Positions 38,334 to 49,514 of a DNA stretch of 64,000 nt are shown here, one piece after another. The notes below the pieces were generated by a model. That model ran no database searches. It had not been told where the DNA came from and saw only the letters and a program-made list of their open reading frames with translations. The position numbers and the translations under genes are program-made. Source of the DNA: Staphylococcus piscifermentans (GTDB taxonomy: Bacteria > Bacillota > Bacilli > Staphylococcales > Staphylococcaceae); contig NZ_LT906447.1 in assembly GCF_900186985.1 (NCBI RefSeq), positions 1,674,001-1,738,000 of the forward strand, given 5' to 3'. The stretch's first letter is position 1. Each line of letters begins with the position of its first letter.

Positions 38334-39041
38334 CTAAATATACCAACCGCCATTCACTTTCTGTACAGTACCCGTCACGCTTTGTGCCATTGGATGATAC
38401 AAATATGCACAACTAAACGCTACTTCTTCAGGCGTTACCATACGTTGTTGAGGAAGGTCGTCAATAATGGCTGCACGTTCTATGTCCGACCATTCATCAG
38501 CCATATTGCCACTTACAAACCCGGGCGCTACAGCATTCACTGTCACATTGGTTAATGCAAGTTCTTGGCTGAGTGCTTTAACAAATCCGATCTGTGCTGC
38601 TTTCATAGCAGAGTACACGACTTCCATACTTGCACCCGTCTCTCCCCAAATTGAAGAGATAACAATAATTCGGCCATGGTCACTCTTGCGCAATTGATTT
38701 ATCATGCCTCTAGAAATTTGCATTAAACTTTTCACGTTAATACGATAACATTGATCAATTAAAGCATCATCCATGTCTTGAAGCATGCCGTAGACACTTT
38801 GTCCTGCTGCATAAATCAGGCAATCCAAATTCTGGATAAACTCGAAATGTTGCATGATGTCTTCTGATGAAGATGCTAAGTCGCACTGTACAAATGAGAC
38901 ATTTTGATTTTGATACTTTTGTTGCAACAATTTTAAATCAGAACGGTTGTAATGCACAATGACTTCATAATTATCCGCTAATAAACGTTCTACGATTGCA
39001 GTTCCTATAGAACCAGAACCGCCGATAACTAAGGCTTTCAT
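38334..39041 (-). CDS. ymfI: SDR-family oxidoreductase (YmfI, FabG-like)
   Basis: This is a 235-residue short-chain dehydrogenase. It has the NADP-binding GGSGSIGTA (7-15), the catalytic Ser in VISSIWG and the Tyr-x3-Lys pair as YSAMK, and APGFVSGNM near residue 172. It resembles 3-oxoacyl-ACP reductase FabG but is not in a fatty-acid cluster, so the substrate is unknown. Its start overlaps the ymfH stop by one base. Confidence 0.9.
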   Translation of the reverse strand: MKALVIGGSGSIGTAIVERLLADNYEVIVHYNRSDLKLLQQKYQNQNVSFVQCDLASSSEDIMQHFEFIQNLDCLIYAAGQSVYGMLQDMDDALIDQCYRINVKSLMQISRGMINQLRKSDHGRIIVISSIWGETGASMEVVYSAMKAAQIGFVKALSQELALTNVTVNAVAPGFVSGNMADEWSDIERAAIIDDLPQQRMVTPEEVAFSCAYLYHPMAQSVTGTVQKVNGGWYI

Positions 39042-40327
39042 TATTTTTTAATCTCCAAACGGCTATCTGTAATTTCATCAAAGTTTAAACTGGATAAAGC
39101 CGCATTATTAATACTTTCTAAAGTGATACTGTCCACAATATCTAACATATTAAATAAGCTGACGCCTTCAAAATATAACTTCGTATATTGGTTAGCAATA
39201 TATTCTGGTGAATTCAAACTTGAAATAAACTCTCCGATAAATTGTTTTTTCAATAATTCAAAGGCTTCTTTATCGTCTAATTGTCCTACTTTTTCTTTTA
39301 ATTCATCTAACAACATTTGCTTTAACTGGTCAGGATCAGGCGTTGAGCTCGTTATTAATGAGAAGCTGTATGTAGGCTCCATCACAAATTGATAGCCAAA
39401 GGTATCATCTATCAAATCATCATTTAATAATTTTTGATAGAAGTCCGTTTCTTCTCCTAATACCATTTCGAAAAAGAAAGTCATTTCTAAATCACGCTTC
39501 ATAAATGCTTCTTTAGAGGCTGCAGGAGGTACATTTTTAAACCCTAACATCAATCTTGGAATTTGGATGTTCATTTCCTCTGTCACCGATTGTTGCTGAA
39601 CTTCATTTGGTTCAGCCAGTGCATCTCTTACGATTTCAGGCTGATCTGTCATTTCTCTTTTCGCTTCATGTTCGCTGACTAGTGAATTGATTTGTTCAGG
39701 GTCCACATCGCCTACTACAAACATCACCATATTAGATGGATGGTAAAATGTTTCGTAGCATAAATACAAATCGTCTTTAGTAATGTTGTAAATGCTTTCT
39801 ACACTACCGGCAATATCGACACGCACTGGATGGTCAGCATACATCGCGCGTAAAGTGTTAAACATCAATTTATAACCAGGCTGTTCTTGATACATTTTAA
39901 TTTCTTCAGCAATAATTCCTTTTTCCTTTTCAACTGTAGCTTCTGAAAAATAAGGCGTCTCCACCATTTCCATAAGACGCAAAATATTTTTTTCTACATT
40001 AGAAGTTGCGCTGAATAAGTAACTTGTGCGGTCAAAGCTTGTAAACGCGTTAACTTGTGCATTGTCTTCAGCAAATTCTGTGAATAAGTCGCCTTCTTCT
40101 TTCTCAAATAACTTATGTTCTAAAAAGTGTGCGACGCCGTCTGGTACGGTTACAAATTCATTGCTGCCTAAAGGTTTGAATTTATGATCGAGTGAACCAA
40201 ATTGGGTTGTATAGGTTACAAAAGTTTTTTGAAACCCTTTTTTAGGAATGATAAAGAGTTTTAAACCATTATCCATTTGGTTCTCATAAACAGTTTCATC
40301 TATTAATTCATAATATTTCTTGTTCAC
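39041..40327 (-). CDS. ymfH: M16 family metallopeptidase, catalytic type (YmfH)
   Basis: The 428-residue protein is an insulinase-family peptidase with the inverted zinc motif HFLEH (67-71) and the distal Glu in the EKGIIAEEI region (near 135), so it should be active. It pairs with the adjacent inactive-type ymfF product, as in other bacterial M16B heterodimers. The 4-base overlap of the ymfF stop and this start supports equimolar synthesis. The physiological substrate is unknown. Confidence 0.93.
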   Translation of the reverse strand: MNKKYYELIDETVYENQMDNGLKLFIIPKKGFQKTFVTYTTQFGSLDHKFKPLGSNEFVTVPDGVAHFLEHKLFEKEEGDLFTEFAEDNAQVNAFTSFDRTSYLFSATSNVEKNILRLMEMVETPYFSEATVEKEKGIIAEEIKMYQEQPGYKLMFNTLRAMYADHPVRVDIAGSVESIYNITKDDLYLCYETFYHPSNMVMFVVGDVDPEQINSLVSEHEAKREMTDQPEIVRDALAEPNEVQQQSVTEEMNIQIPRLMLGFKNVPPAASKEAFMKRDLEMTFFFEMVLGEETDFYQKLLNDDLIDDTFGYQFVMEPTYSFSLITSSTPDPDQLKQMLLDELKEKVGQLDDKEAFELLKKQFIGEFISSLNSPEYIANQYTKLYFEGVSLFNMLDIVDSITLESINNAALSSLNFDEITDSRLEIKK

Positions 40328-41598
40328 TCTGCTTCATCCTCCTTTGTGAGTACATAGATTGTATCCAGGATGGCACGATTAGTCAGATTAATAATACCTT
40401 CCTTTGTTACTTCATGAATCTTTTGACCATAATTTCCATTTGTTAAATCTTCCGGCAGTAAAATTTGGTTATGTGCAATTTCTACCATACTTTTCGGACG
40501 GTCTTGAGATTCATTTCTTTGTGAAATTAAAATCTTTTTCGCCAGTTCTAATTTCTCTTCTGTAAACTCACCTTGCTGGAACTTCTTAAATTCATCAATA
40601 ATAGTATCTTTAGCGCGTTCATATTTATCAACTGCTACCCCGCTCAACACGAACATATAGCCGTTCTTACCGTCGATTTGTGAGTGAATAGAATAAGTTA
40701 AGCTTTGCTTTTCACGCACTTCATTAAATAATACAGAAGAAGGATCTCCACCGAACATTGTGTTAAACACTACAAATGTATAATAATCAGGTTCGCCATA
40801 GTATGTAGGAAATCTGAAACCTATATTTAATTTAGCTTGGTCTAATTCGTCGTGTTCAATAATAGTTTGCGGCAATTCATCTACTTGGCGTTGTGGCTGT
40901 ATGACGTGTGAAACTTGGTGAAGCGGTTGAATATGGAACATGTTTGTGATTTTTTGTTTGACTATGTCTGAATCAACATTTCCAACCACATAAACTGCAC
41001 AGTCATCATTTTCTAGCATAGATTGGTATGTATGATATAACGATTCAGGCGTTACTTTAGATATGTTTTCGCTTAGACCTGATGCTAAATAACTGTATGG
41101 TTGATTACCAAACATATTTTCCATTAATTTTAAGAAAGCCAATTGTGATTTATTATCATTGACCGCTTCTAACTTTTTCTTCAACAATGTCTTCTCTTGT
41201 TGTACAAAAGTCTCATTAAATCGTCCATCTTCGACAATCGGATGATGCAAGATTTCTTTCAATAAAGATAATCCTTCATCAAATAATGGATCTTTATGTT
41301 TAAGATATCTTTCATTTACTAATTCTAAGGTAATTGTAATCACATGCTTGTCTTTGAATTTCGTTACAAAACTATTGACATAAGCACCATAGAGTTCAGA
41401 CAACTTACGGTTAAATGCTTTATCTGATGGCCATTTCTTCGTTGCTCTTACTAAGAGTTTACTTAATAATGAACGTGAAGTCATAGTCTCTTCATCTAAC
41501 GGCGCCATAAATTTAAAAGTAATCAAAGTCGTTTTAAACTTATCTGTCGGCATTACTTTAATACGCGGTTCTTTTTTCGATTGTATCTGCTTATTCAA
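40324..41598 (-). CDS. ymfF: M16 family protein without the zinc motif (YmfF)
   Basis: This 424-residue insulinase-fold protein has KLSELYGAYVNSF at the place where the catalytic HxxEH would be, so it is probably the non-catalytic partner of YmfH. The paired inactive subunit usually contributes substrate-binding residues. It follows a GntR-type regulator by 15 bases. Confidence 0.92.
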   Translation of the reverse strand: MNKQIQSKKEPRIKVMPTDKFKTTLITFKFMAPLDEETMTSRSLLSKLLVRATKKWPSDKAFNRKLSELYGAYVNSFVTKFKDKHVITITLELVNERYLKHKDPLFDEGLSLLKEILHHPIVEDGRFNETFVQQEKTLLKKKLEAVNDNKSQLAFLKLMENMFGNQPYSYLASGLSENISKVTPESLYHTYQSMLENDDCAVYVVGNVDSDIVKQKITNMFHIQPLHQVSHVIQPQRQVDELPQTIIEHDELDQAKLNIGFRFPTYYGEPDYYTFVVFNTMFGGDPSSVLFNEVREKQSLTYSIHSQIDGKNGYMFVLSGVAVDKYERAKDTIIDEFKKFQQGEFTEEKLELAKKILISQRNESQDRPKSMVEIAHNQILLPEDLTNGNYGQKIHEVTKEGIINLTNRAILDTIYVLTKEDEAE

Positions 41599-41613
41599 AT
41601 TTTTACACCTCTT

Positions 41614-42336
41614 TTATTCTGGATCAGTTTCTCGCACTGTTTTAAATTTAACCACTTCACTTTTGAAATAGTTAAACGAAAACAGAATTGGACGATGGTC
41701 TTTGTCATAATGCACTTGTTTTAATAACATTAAAGCTTCATTAGGTGCTGCTTCTAACGCTTCAGAAACTCTTGGTTCATAGCTGACCGATTCAATTTCA
41801 GTTTCTGAGTAAGCAATCGTAATATCAGCATTCGCTTTAATGGCTGTAAGAATAGATTCATCATGCGCTTGGAAAGCTGCACATGTTAAATATTCTGTGG
41901 CTACTTTATCTAAACAATAAACCACTGGGCGACCATTGGCAGTACGAATCCGTTCGATTAATGTTACAAATTCTCCCTCTCTTAAATCTAAAGCTTTGCG
42001 ATCAAGCATAGTAGAAGGCTGCTGGTCCAAATTCATGAAAATTGTCCCCGCTTGATAGCCTTCATTTTCAATCATTTTTCCAATGCTGAGCAATTTGTCT
42101 AAAGGATAAAAGAATGGCTGAGATTCTTTAACAGTTGCTTGTGCCTCAAAGCTTTGAGTCAGAACTTGTTCTGTGATCAGTTCATCTATCGCATCGTACA
42201 CATCATCTGTTTTACCATTTACTTCTCGTGCAATAGATAATGTACTCGGCACCGGGTCTCCCGGTTGCAAAGTACCCTCATCAATTGCATTTAAGATCCA
42301 TTCCTTGATTCTGTATATAGAATTAGTATTTGTCAT
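41614..42336 (-). CDS. ymfC: GntR-family regulator, HutC subfamily (YmfC)
   Basis: The 240-residue protein has an N-terminal winged helix (IYRIKEWILNAIDEGTLQPG and the LSIAREVNGKTDDVYDA recognition region) and a UTRA effector domain (about 80-235). The ATG encoding MTNTNS has AGGTG 7 nt upstream; an ATG six codons earlier has no site. It begins 4 bases after the ftsK stop. The ligand and targets are unknown. Confidence 0.9.
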   Translation of the reverse strand: MTNTNSIYRIKEWILNAIDEGTLQPGDPVPSTLSIAREVNGKTDDVYDAIDELITEQVLTQSFEAQATVKESQPFFYPLDKLLSIGKMIENEGYQAGTIFMNLDQQPSTMLDRKALDLREGEFVTLIERIRTANGRPVVYCLDKVATEYLTCAAFQAHDESILTAIKANADITIAYSETEIESVSYEPRVSEALEAAPNEALMLLKQVHYDKDHRPILFSFNYFKSEVVKFKTVRETDPE

Positions 42337-42340
42337 CTCT

Positions 42341-44731
42341 TTACACCTCACCATTATCTAAATCTACTAATACTTGTCTCGGTTTGCTTCCTCTTTGTGG
42401 GCCGATTACATTGTTGCTTTCTAAATCATCCATTAATCGTGATGCTCGGTTATAACCAATTCTGAATTGTCGTTGTAATAAAGATGTACTTGCTTTTTGT
42501 TTTTCAATTACAAACATATACGCTTCTTCATATAACGGATCTTCACTTTTAGCATCAGCTTTATCTGTTGGTGCATCTGGTTCCATTTCTTTAACATAAT
42601 TGGCTTTTTGTTGTTCTACTACATAATTGACTATGTTTTGTACCTCATCATCGCTTAAGAAAGCACCTTGGATACGTGTTTGAATAGAACCGCCGTTACC
42701 GAAGTACAACATATCCCCTTTACCTAACAGCTTTTCAGCGCCGCCTCTATCAATAATTGTTCTAGAGTCAGTTTGCGAACTTACTGCAAAGGCGATTCTT
42801 GATGGAATATTATTTTTAATCAATCCAGTAATGACGTCTACTGATGGACGTTGTGTTGCAATAATTAAATGAATACCTGCTGCACGTGCCATTTGCGTGA
42901 TACGTTGAATGGCATTTTCTACGTCTTTACCCGCTACCATCATTAAATCTGCCAACTCGTCCACGATGACCACGATATATGGCAGCTCGGATTGTTTTTC
43001 TTCTAATTCATCATTTTGACGTCTCAGGTAACGATTATAACCTTCTATGTTTCGAGTTCCAGTGTGTTGGAATAAGTCATAACGACGTTCCATTTCAGCA
43101 ACAATTTTTTCTAAAGCTTGTGATGCTTTATGAGGATTCGTGACAACTGGAATTAATAAATGCGGAATTCCGTTGTATACATTTAATTCTACCATTTTAG
43201 GGTCAATTAGCATTAATTTAACCTCATGGGGTTTCGCATTTAATAAAATACTTGCGATAATACCGTTAATACAAACAGATTTACCACTACCAGTTGAACC
43301 TGCCACAAGTAAGTGCGGCATTTTATTTAATTCAACACTTATTGGGTCGCCTGATATATCTCTACCCAAACCTACCTCTAATTTATTCTTAGATGGGAAT
43401 TTTTCTTCTAATACTTCTTTTAAGGAGACGAGTGAGATTTTATCATTAGGTACTTCAATTCCTACAGCAGAACGGCCTGGGATTGGCGCTTCAATACGTA
43501 CATCTTTAGCGGCTAAAGCAAGCGCTATATCATTATGCAAGTTCACAATCTTGCTGACTTTCACACCTTGTGCAGGTTGTACTTCATATTGAGTTACAGC
43601 TGGTCCGATCTTAATTTGCGTCACTTTCGCATCGACATTAAAGTTTTTCAAAGTTGTTTCTAACAAACGGCCTTTCTTCTGCACTTCTGCTCTAGAAGTA
43701 GTTTTCTGTTTTGCAGGGGTGTTCAGAAGTGATAAAGGCGGTAACTTGTATGCTGTATTCTCAACTTCGCCCGCATCAGAAATCGAGCTCATATCTTCCT
43801 TAGATGTTTCTTCTGAGTTATCCTCTTCCACCAGTTGTCGTTTAGGTCGTTTGCGCGGCACTTCTGTTACGTTGTTTTCCGATGATGGTTCTGGAGTTTG
43901 AGCAGAAGCAGCTTGTTGTTTCTCTTTGTCGTTATGACCATAAATCGGTATCGCACTATCCGGCTTCTCTGATTCTGGTATTGGAATTTCCGTAAAGTCA
44001 CTGACATCTTTGACTTCATTTTGTGCTTCCCGCTCTTGTTTCTCTCGTGCTTTTTCTTCCTTACGCAGTCTTTTTTCTTCAGCACGTTCCGCTTGACGCT
44101 CTTTACGTTCTTTTCTATGTATCGCTGCAGATTGGCTTCCTGATTTCAACTTTTCCAAAAAAGCTTTCGCTACATCACGATGACGTTGTTTGTTTAATAA
44201 AATGATACTTGAAATAAACAAAATAATTGTAAATACGACTACGCCGATAATTGATACAAGCGGTATAGATAAATGTACTAAGTAATATCCGATAACCCCG
44301 CCACCAAAGTTAGGAAAGTGCGAGTGATCATATTGATGATAAACATAGGATAAGACAGGCTCTCTATCGCCAGCTGCTCCTTTGGTAAATACTAAAAAAA
44401 GTTGTGCCGCAAATAATAATGCAAATTGCAAAACAATAGAACCTGTTAAACGGCGTGTTTTTGGTAATTTACCATTATAAGCAAGGAATCCTGAGGCTAA
44501 TATCACTAATATATAAGTTAAATATCTGCTGTATCCAAATAGATAATTGAAAAATGAGTCAATCACTCGACCGATAATACCTAATTGGAAGGCACCTAGA
44601 ACGACTAAGACTACAGTTATAATCGCTGCAATATAGCGCAATGGCGCTTCATTTTGTTTCTTTTTAGAAGATTTCTTCTTAGCAGTTGTCTTTTTTCTAG
44701 TGTTGGTCGTTCTTTTCTTTCTTTGTGCCAA
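42341..44731 (-). CDS. ftsK: DNA translocase FtsK/SpoIIIE
   Basis: FtsK is the septal motor that pumps chromosome termini out of the closing division site. The 796-residue protein has a Lys/Arg-rich N-terminus, four membrane helices (about 30-190), a charged linker (about 195-330), the RecA-like motor with Walker [10 protein letters not shown] and Walker [10 protein letters not shown], and the C-terminal gamma winged helix ([19 protein letters not shown]) that reads orienting DNA motifs. I favour the TTG start giving MAQRKKRTT, with AAGGTG about 6 nt upstream; an ATG three codons earlier almost touches that site. Confidence 0.94.
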   Translation of the reverse strand: MAQRKKRTTNTRKKTTAKKKSSKKKQNEAPLRYIAAIITVVLVVLGAFQLGIIGRVIDSFFNYLFGYSRYLTYILVILASGFLAYNGKLPKTRRLTGSIVLQFALLFAAQLFLVFTKGAAGDREPVLSYVYHQYDHSHFPNFGGGVIGYYLVHLSIPLVSIIGVVVFTIILFISSIILLNKQRHRDVAKAFLEKLKSGSQSAAIHRKERKERQAERAEEKRLRKEEKAREKQEREAQNEVKDVSDFTEIPIPESEKPDSAIPIYGHNDKEKQQAASAQTPEPSSENNVTEVPRKRPKRQLVEEDNSEETSKEDMSSISDAGEVENTAYKLPPLSLLNTPAKQKTTSRAEVQKKGRLLETTLKNFNVDAKVTQIKIGPAVTQYEVQPAQGVKVSKIVNLHNDIALALAAKDVRIEAPIPGRSAVGIEVPNDKISLVSLKEVLEEKFPSKNKLEVGLGRDISGDPISVELNKMPHLLVAGSTGSGKSVCINGIIASILLNAKPHEVKLMLIDPKMVELNVYNGIPHLLIPVVTNPHKASQALEKIVAEMERRYDLFQHTGTRNIEGYNRYLRRQNDELEEKQSELPYIVVIVDELADLMMVAGKDVENAIQRITQMARAAGIHLIIATQRPSVDVITGLIKNNIPSRIAFAVSSQTDSRTIIDRGGAEKLLGKGDMLYFGNGGSIQTRIQGAFLSDDEVQNIVNYVVEQQKANYVKEMEPDAPTDKADAKSEDPLYEEAYMFVIEKQKASTSLLQRQFRIGYNRASRLMDDLESNNVIGPQRGSKPRQVLVDLDNGEV

Positions 44732-44784
44732 AACATACACCTTCTTTTCAATAAAAATAATGACACTATTTATGTATCTCTTAG

Positions 44785-44843
44785 GGGCAGGAAGACGAAA
44801 TAATTTAAATCAAAAATTATTTCTGTCCCGCTCCCTAAGTAGT
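44785..44843. repeat. Imperfect palindrome with GGGACAGAAATAAT motif
   Basis: CTTAGGG/CCCTAAG outer arms and AAATAATTT/AAATTATTT inner arms form a long imperfect palindrome upstream of ftsK. The wording GGGACAGAAATAAT relates it to the palindromic terminator at 16242 and to similar staphylococcal intergenic elements. Confidence 0.65.
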
Positions 44844-44931
44844 TGCCAGCTTATAACACTATCCTTATATTTTAACATTTAAAGCAAAAATAGTGTTACT
44901 TTCTTATTTAAAGCAATGTGATAAATAACAT

Positions 44932-44975
44932 GAAATGCTATGGCATACCTTTATGAGGACACCATAGCATCTGTG
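44932..44975 (-). terminator. Terminator of rnjB
   Basis: Minus-strand ATGCTATGG and CCATAGCAT pair perfectly around TGTCC...GTATG and are followed by TTTCATGTTATTT. Confidence 0.75.
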
Positions 44976-45004
44976 TATTTAATCATCTAATACAATTTAT
45001 TCAA

Positions 45005-46678
45005 CTAAACTTCTGAAATGATTGGAATAATCATCGGACGTCTCTTAGTGTTTTCAAACAACAATTTACTAATTTTATCGCGCATATTCTGTTTGATTTC
45101 AGACCATTCGATACGACGTTCTTGTAAACCTTGCTCAACAATTTCGCGGACTTTTTCTTCCGCTTCTTTCAATAATTCTTCACTTTCACGCACATAAACA
45201 AATCCACGTGATTGAATTTCAGGACCTGCTGCGATTCTTCTGTTTTTCGGATCAAGTGTTACTACCGCAATAAAGATGCCATCTTCAGCAAGCAAGTGGC
45301 GATCACGTAATACGATATTACCGACATCACCGACACCAATACCGTCAATTAAGACATTTCCGGATTCTACTTTTTCATTCAACACCATGTCCTTACCATC
45401 GAAATTCAATACATCTCCTTTTTCAGCTAAGAAGATTTTTTCTGGTGCTACGCCCGCTTCAGCTGCTAATTTAGCATGGGCAATTTGCATTTTGAACTCG
45501 CCTTGGACGGGGATAAAGTATTCTGGCTTCATGATGTTGATCATCATTTTGAGCTCTTCCATGCAACCATGACTTGAAGCGTGGATTTTCTTGCTATTTG
45601 GAATAATTTCGGCACCAGCACGTGCTAATTCATTCAATGTATCACCAATGATTACTTCCATGTTGGCAGAAGCGGTAATCGCTAAAAATACAGAGTCGCC
45701 TGGTTCGATGTTCATAATTTTATGTTTTTGTCTGGCCATTTGATTTAAAGCCTCAACAGGTTCACCTTGCATACCTGTCGCAATAATAACGACTTCGTTT
45801 TTAGGATAATTTTCAACTTCATTAATTGGAATTAATAAGTCTTTAGGAATATTGAAATATCCCATTTTACGTGCAATATTGAATGATGATTCTAAAGAAC
45901 GACCTAAGAAGGATACTTTACGATTGAGTTTGCTTGCAATATTCAATACTTGTTGGATACGGATAAAGTTAGATGCATAGCAAGATACAATTAAACGACC
46001 ATTCACTTTTGTGAAGGCATCTAACATATGTGACTCAATCACATTTTCTGGTGTATTGTAGCCAGGCTTTTCAGCTTCAGTAGAATCACTGATTAAAGCA
46101 AATACACCTTCTTCGCCGATTTCAGTCATTTTTTTCAAGTCAGGTGCATAGTTGCCGTGCAAACTTTGATCGAATTTAAATTCGCCGGTATAAACAATTG
46201 CACCGTAAGAAGTATGGATAATTACACCCAAACTGTCTGGAATACTATGTGTTGTGTTGAAAAATGACACGTTAACGTTTTTGAAACGCATAACAGATTC
46301 ATCATTCACTGTATAATAACGTACTTTTTTATTAATATTACGTTCTTTCATATTTTCTTTTACTAATGCAAGTGTTAATTTCGAGCCATACACGGGCGCA
46401 TCGACTTGTTCAAGTACATAACTTACTGCACCTATCGCATGTTCATGACCATGTGTAAGGAAAATTCCTTTTAGTTTATCTTTGTTTTCAATGACATACT
46501 GAATATCTGGAATGACAACATCGACGCCCAGCATTTCATCTTCTGGGAACATCAATCCTGCATCCAGCATAAACATTTCATCGTCTACTTCGACGATATA
46601 CATATTTTTCGCAATTTCACCCACGCCGCCAAGCGGGATGATGCGAATATCATTATTCTTTTTCTTTACTAAATTCAA
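45005..46678 (-). CDS. rnjB: Ribonuclease J2
   Basis: RNase J2 partners RNase J1 in 5'-to-3' exonucleolytic decay. The 557-residue protein has the metallo-beta-lactamase and beta-CASP fold, with a C-terminal RNase J domain. The metal motif is HGHEHA (76-81) instead of the HxHxDH of J1, as in other J2 proteins, which have weak activity on their own. The start is TTG with GGAGG 7 nt upstream. Confidence 0.95.
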   Translation of the reverse strand: MNLVKKKNNDIRIIPLGGVGEIAKNMYIVEVDDEMFMLDAGLMFPEDEMLGVDVVIPDIQYVIENKDKLKGIFLTHGHEHAIGAVSYVLEQVDAPVYGSKLTLALVKENMKERNINKKVRYYTVNDESVMRFKNVNVSFFNTTHSIPDSLGVIIHTSYGAIVYTGEFKFDQSLHGNYAPDLKKMTEIGEEGVFALISDSTEAEKPGYNTPENVIESHMLDAFTKVNGRLIVSCYASNFIRIQQVLNIASKLNRKVSFLGRSLESSFNIARKMGYFNIPKDLLIPINEVENYPKNEVVIIATGMQGEPVEALNQMARQKHKIMNIEPGDSVFLAITASANMEVIIGDTLNELARAGAEIIPNSKKIHASSHGCMEELKMMINIMKPEYFIPVQGEFKMQIAHAKLAAEAGVAPEKIFLAEKGDVLNFDGKDMVLNEKVESGNVLIDGIGVGDVGNIVLRDRHLLAEDGIFIAVVTLDPKNRRIAAGPEIQSRGFVYVRESEELLKEAEEKVREIVEQGLQERRIEWSEIKQNMRDKISKLLFENTKRRPMIIPIISEV

Positions 46679-46723
46679 AATGTTACCTCCTATTTATAAT
46701 TCCCCGACCATATAAGTATTCAT

Positions 46724-46751
46724 ATTATATTATAGGTTAAAATAGGCGCAA
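46724..46751 (-). promoter_or_regulatory. rnjB promoter
   Basis: TTGCGC (46746-46751) and TATAAT (46724-46729) on the minus strand are 16 nt apart, about 45 nt before the start codon. Confidence 0.55.
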
Positions 46752-46797
46752 TGTACACTACTTCACACGGGGATCAGAGGCAGCTTGTATGTATAAA

Positions 46798-46846
46798 GAA
46801 AACCAGAAGTGAATATCTGCATTCACGCAAATATCCTTCTGGTTGC
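46798..46846 (-). terminator. Terminator of pnp
   Basis: Minus-strand AACCAGAAG and CTTCTGGTT form a stem with an inner ATATT/GATAT pair and lead into TTCTTT. Confidence 0.8.
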
Positions 46847-46852
46847 ATTGGT

Positions 46853-48958
46853 TTAATCTTCTTTATTTAATAATGCACGGTGGGAAGCATTTACTCTGCC
46901 TTTATCATCGATTTCAGTGACTTTGACTTCAATCGTATCTCCCATTTTCAACACATCTTCAACTTTATTTATACGTTGATTTGCGATTTGAGAAATGTGT
47001 AATAAAGCATCTTTGCCTGGGAAAAGTTCTACAAAAGCACCGTATTTTTCAATACGTCTTACTTTCGCATTGTAAACTTGGCCGACTTCCGCTTCACGTG
47101 TAATATCTTCAATAATTTCACGTGCACGGTTAATCATATCTTGATCAACTGAACCGATAAAGATTGTACCGTCTTGTTCGATATCCAATTTAACACCGGT
47201 TTCATCAATGATTTCATTGATTTTCTTACCGCCAGGTCCAATTACATCTCTGATTTTCTCAGGTTTGATTGTCATTGTTTCTACTTTAGGTGCATAAGCA
47301 CTTAATTCAGGGCGTGGTTGGTCAATTGTTTCAAGCATATGATTTAAGATTGTCAAACGACCTACACGTGCTTGTTCTAAAGCTTCTTCGATAATTTCAC
47401 GTGTTAAACCATCAATTTTAATATCCATTTGGATGGCTGTAATACCTTTTTCAGTACCTGCTACTTTAAAGTCCATATCGCCTAAAGCATCTTCCATGCC
47501 TTGGATATCCGTTAAAATTGTGTAATTGTCATCACGTGTTACCAGACCCATTGCAATACCAGCTACAGGTGCTTTGATTGGCACACCGGCATCCATTAAG
47601 GCAAGCGTAGAGCCGCAAATTGATGCTTGTGATGAAGAACCATTTGATTCTAATACTTCACTGACAATACGTACAGTATATGGGAAGTCTTTAGTATCTG
47701 GAATGATATAACGCAATGCGCGTTCACCTAATGCTCCGTGTCCAATTTCACGACGTCCTGGTGCACGTACTGGACCTGTTTCTCCAACTGAGAAGTTAGG
47801 GAAGTTATAGTGATGCATAAAGCGTTTTTCTTGTTCTGTACCTAAACCATCAATTAATTGATACTCACTCATTGCACCTAACGTTAATACAGAAAGTGCT
47901 TGTGTTTGACCACGTGTGAATAATCCTGAGCCATGCGCACGAGGTAATAGACCTACTTCTGAATCGAGCGGACGAATTTCATCTGGTTTACGACCATCTG
48001 GACGGATTTTATCATCAGCGATTTGACGACGTACTTCTTCTTTCACTAAATCATTTAAGATAGCGTTAACTTCAGCGAGTACCTCTTCATTATCTGGATT
48101 TTCTTCATCATCAAATTCAGCAATCACTTCGTCACGAATCGCGTCGATGTTTTCTTCACGTTCTTTTTTATCGAAAGTTTGGATGGCATCTTTCAATCCT
48201 TTTTCTGCTGTTAAAGCTGTGACTTTTTCTTCAACTTCAGTATCGCGCTCTTTAGGAATGAATTCCGTTTTTTCAGGTTGAAGATAATCAATAATTTCTT
48301 GTTGGAAGTCAACTAAGCGTTTGATTTCTTCATGACCGAAGAAGATTGCGTCTAGCATTTCTTTCTCAGTGATTTCGCTTGCGCCAGCTTCAACCATGTT
48401 TACCGCATCTTTATGACCGGCAACTTCTAAATCCAAACGTGAAACTTCTTTTTGTTCTACTGTCGGGTTAATGACATATTCGCCATCAATATAACCGACA
48501 TTGACACCTGCAATCGGACCTTGGAATGGAATGTCAGAAACACTCAATGCCATAGATGAACCGATCATCGCTGCCATTTCAGGTGAGCAATCAGGATCTG
48601 CACTCAATACCATATTAATAATTTGAACGTCATGTCTATAACCTTTAGGGAATAGAGGACGAATTGGTCTGTCGATTAATCGTGCAGTTAATGTGGCTTC
48701 GTCAGCTGGACGCCCTTCACGTTTCTTAAAGCCCCCAGGAATTTTACCTGCCGCATACATTTTTTCTTCATAGTTGACCATTAATGGGAAGAAATCACCG
48801 TCACGGGGTTCTTTTGATGCAGTGGCTGTAGATAATACAACTGTATCGCCATAACGTACAAGTACCGCCCCATTTGCTTGTTTCGCCATTTGTCCAGTTT
48901 CTATCGATAATGGTCGGTTGGCCCATTCAGTCTTAAACACTTTCTTTTCTTGAGACAT
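46853..48958 (-). CDS. pnp: Polynucleotide phosphorylase
   Basis: PNPase is a phosphorolytic 3'-to-5' exoribonuclease that works with RNase Y, RNase J and the CshA helicase in mRNA turnover. The 701-residue protein has two RNase PH domains, a linking helical domain, a KH domain ([16 protein letters not shown]) and an S1 domain ([20 protein letters not shown]). The ATG encoding MSQEKKVFK has GGAG 7 nt upstream; a longer frame of 17 extra codons lacks a site. Confidence 0.98.
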   Translation of the reverse strand: MSQEKKVFKTEWANRPLSIETGQMAKQANGAVLVRYGDTVVLSTATASKEPRDGDFFPLMVNYEEKMYAAGKIPGGFKKREGRPADEATLTARLIDRPIRPLFPKGYRHDVQIINMVLSADPDCSPEMAAMIGSSMALSVSDIPFQGPIAGVNVGYIDGEYVINPTVEQKEVSRLDLEVAGHKDAVNMVEAGASEITEKEMLDAIFFGHEEIKRLVDFQQEIIDYLQPEKTEFIPKERDTEVEEKVTALTAEKGLKDAIQTFDKKEREENIDAIRDEVIAEFDDEENPDNEEVLAEVNAILNDLVKEEVRRQIADDKIRPDGRKPDEIRPLDSEVGLLPRAHGSGLFTRGQTQALSVLTLGAMSEYQLIDGLGTEQEKRFMHHYNFPNFSVGETGPVRAPGRREIGHGALGERALRYIIPDTKDFPYTVRIVSEVLESNGSSSQASICGSTLALMDAGVPIKAPVAGIAMGLVTRDDNYTILTDIQGMEDALGDMDFKVAGTEKGITAIQMDIKIDGLTREIIEEALEQARVGRLTILNHMLETIDQPRPELSAYAPKVETMTIKPEKIRDVIGPGGKKINEIIDETGVKLDIEQDGTIFIGSVDQDMINRAREIIEDITREAEVGQVYNAKVRRIEKYGAFVELFPGKDALLHISQIANQRINKVEDVLKMGDTIEVKVTEIDDKGRVNASHRALLNKED

Positions 48959-49054
48959 TAGGAATCTCCTTTCTATTACTACCTCTTTAACATTTAATAC
49001 TTCTATCATATCATTTACGCGTACATATTTATATTCTGGATTCTATTAATCCTA

Positions 49055-49094
49055 TAAAAAAAGGAAAGAAACCAACGATGGTTCTTTCCTCTAA
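49055..49094 (-). terminator. Terminator of rpsO
   Basis: Minus-strand GGAAAGAACCA and TGGTTTCTTTCC pair around TCGT and are followed by TTTTTTT. Confidence 0.9.
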
Positions 49095-49122
49095 ATGGTA
49101 TCAGTTTAATTACTGAAAAAGA

Positions 49123-49392
49123 TTAACGACGGATACCTAATGATTTGATTAATTCACGGTAACGTTGAATATCTTTTTTACGTAAGTAGTTTAATAAATG
49201 TCTACGACGACCTACCATTTTTAATAAGCCACGACGTGAATGGTGGTCTTTTTTGTGTGTACGTAAGTGATCGTTTAATGCGTTGATTTCAGCAGATAAT
49301 ACAGCGATTTGTACTTCTGGTGAACCAGTATCAGTTTCGTGTACACGGTATTCTTTAATGATTTCGTCTTTACGTTCTTGTGAAATTGCCAT
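49123..49392 (-). CDS. rpsO: 30S ribosomal protein S15
   Basis: S15 is a primary 16S rRNA-binding protein needed early in 30S assembly. The 89-residue protein has the expected four helices, with [19 protein letters not shown] near residue 40 and the C-terminal [13 protein letters not shown]. The ATG encoding MAISQERK has GGAGG 9 nt upstream; a TTG two codons before it is too close to the site. Confidence 0.98.
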   Translation of the reverse strand: MAISQERKDEIIKEYRVHETDTGSPEVQIAVLSAEINALNDHLRTHKKDHHSRRGLLKMVGRRRHLLNYLRKKDIQRYRELIKSLGIRR

Positions 49393-49409
49393 AGTCAATT
49401 TCCTCCTTT

Positions 49410-49460
49410 AATTATATAGTCTCCTCAGTCTGAGTGAGGCGTCGGAGTCTCGACCTACCA
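49410..49460 (-). promoter_or_regulatory. rpsO 5' leader structure, probable S15 autoregulatory element
   Basis: Just upstream of the rpsO ribosome binding site the minus strand can fold CCTCA/TGAGG (49423-49439), GTCG/CGAC (49441-49454) and an enclosing AGACTCC/GGAGACT pairing with one mismatch. S15 is known to repress its own translation through structured leaders that differ between bacterial groups. Assignment here rests on position and foldability only. Confidence 0.5.
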
Positions 49461-49487
49461 AGATAGAGGACTGTTTAAGTTCAATCT

Positions 49488-49506
49488 GATTGTAATGAAT
49501 ACAATC
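49488..49506 (-). other. Perfect hairpin after ribF
   Basis: GATTGTA-N5-TACAATC forms a perfect 7-bp stem immediately after the ribF stop. There is no T run, so it may be an mRNA end-protecting or processing element rather than a terminator. Confidence 0.5.
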
Positions 49507-49514
49507 ATTCCGAC

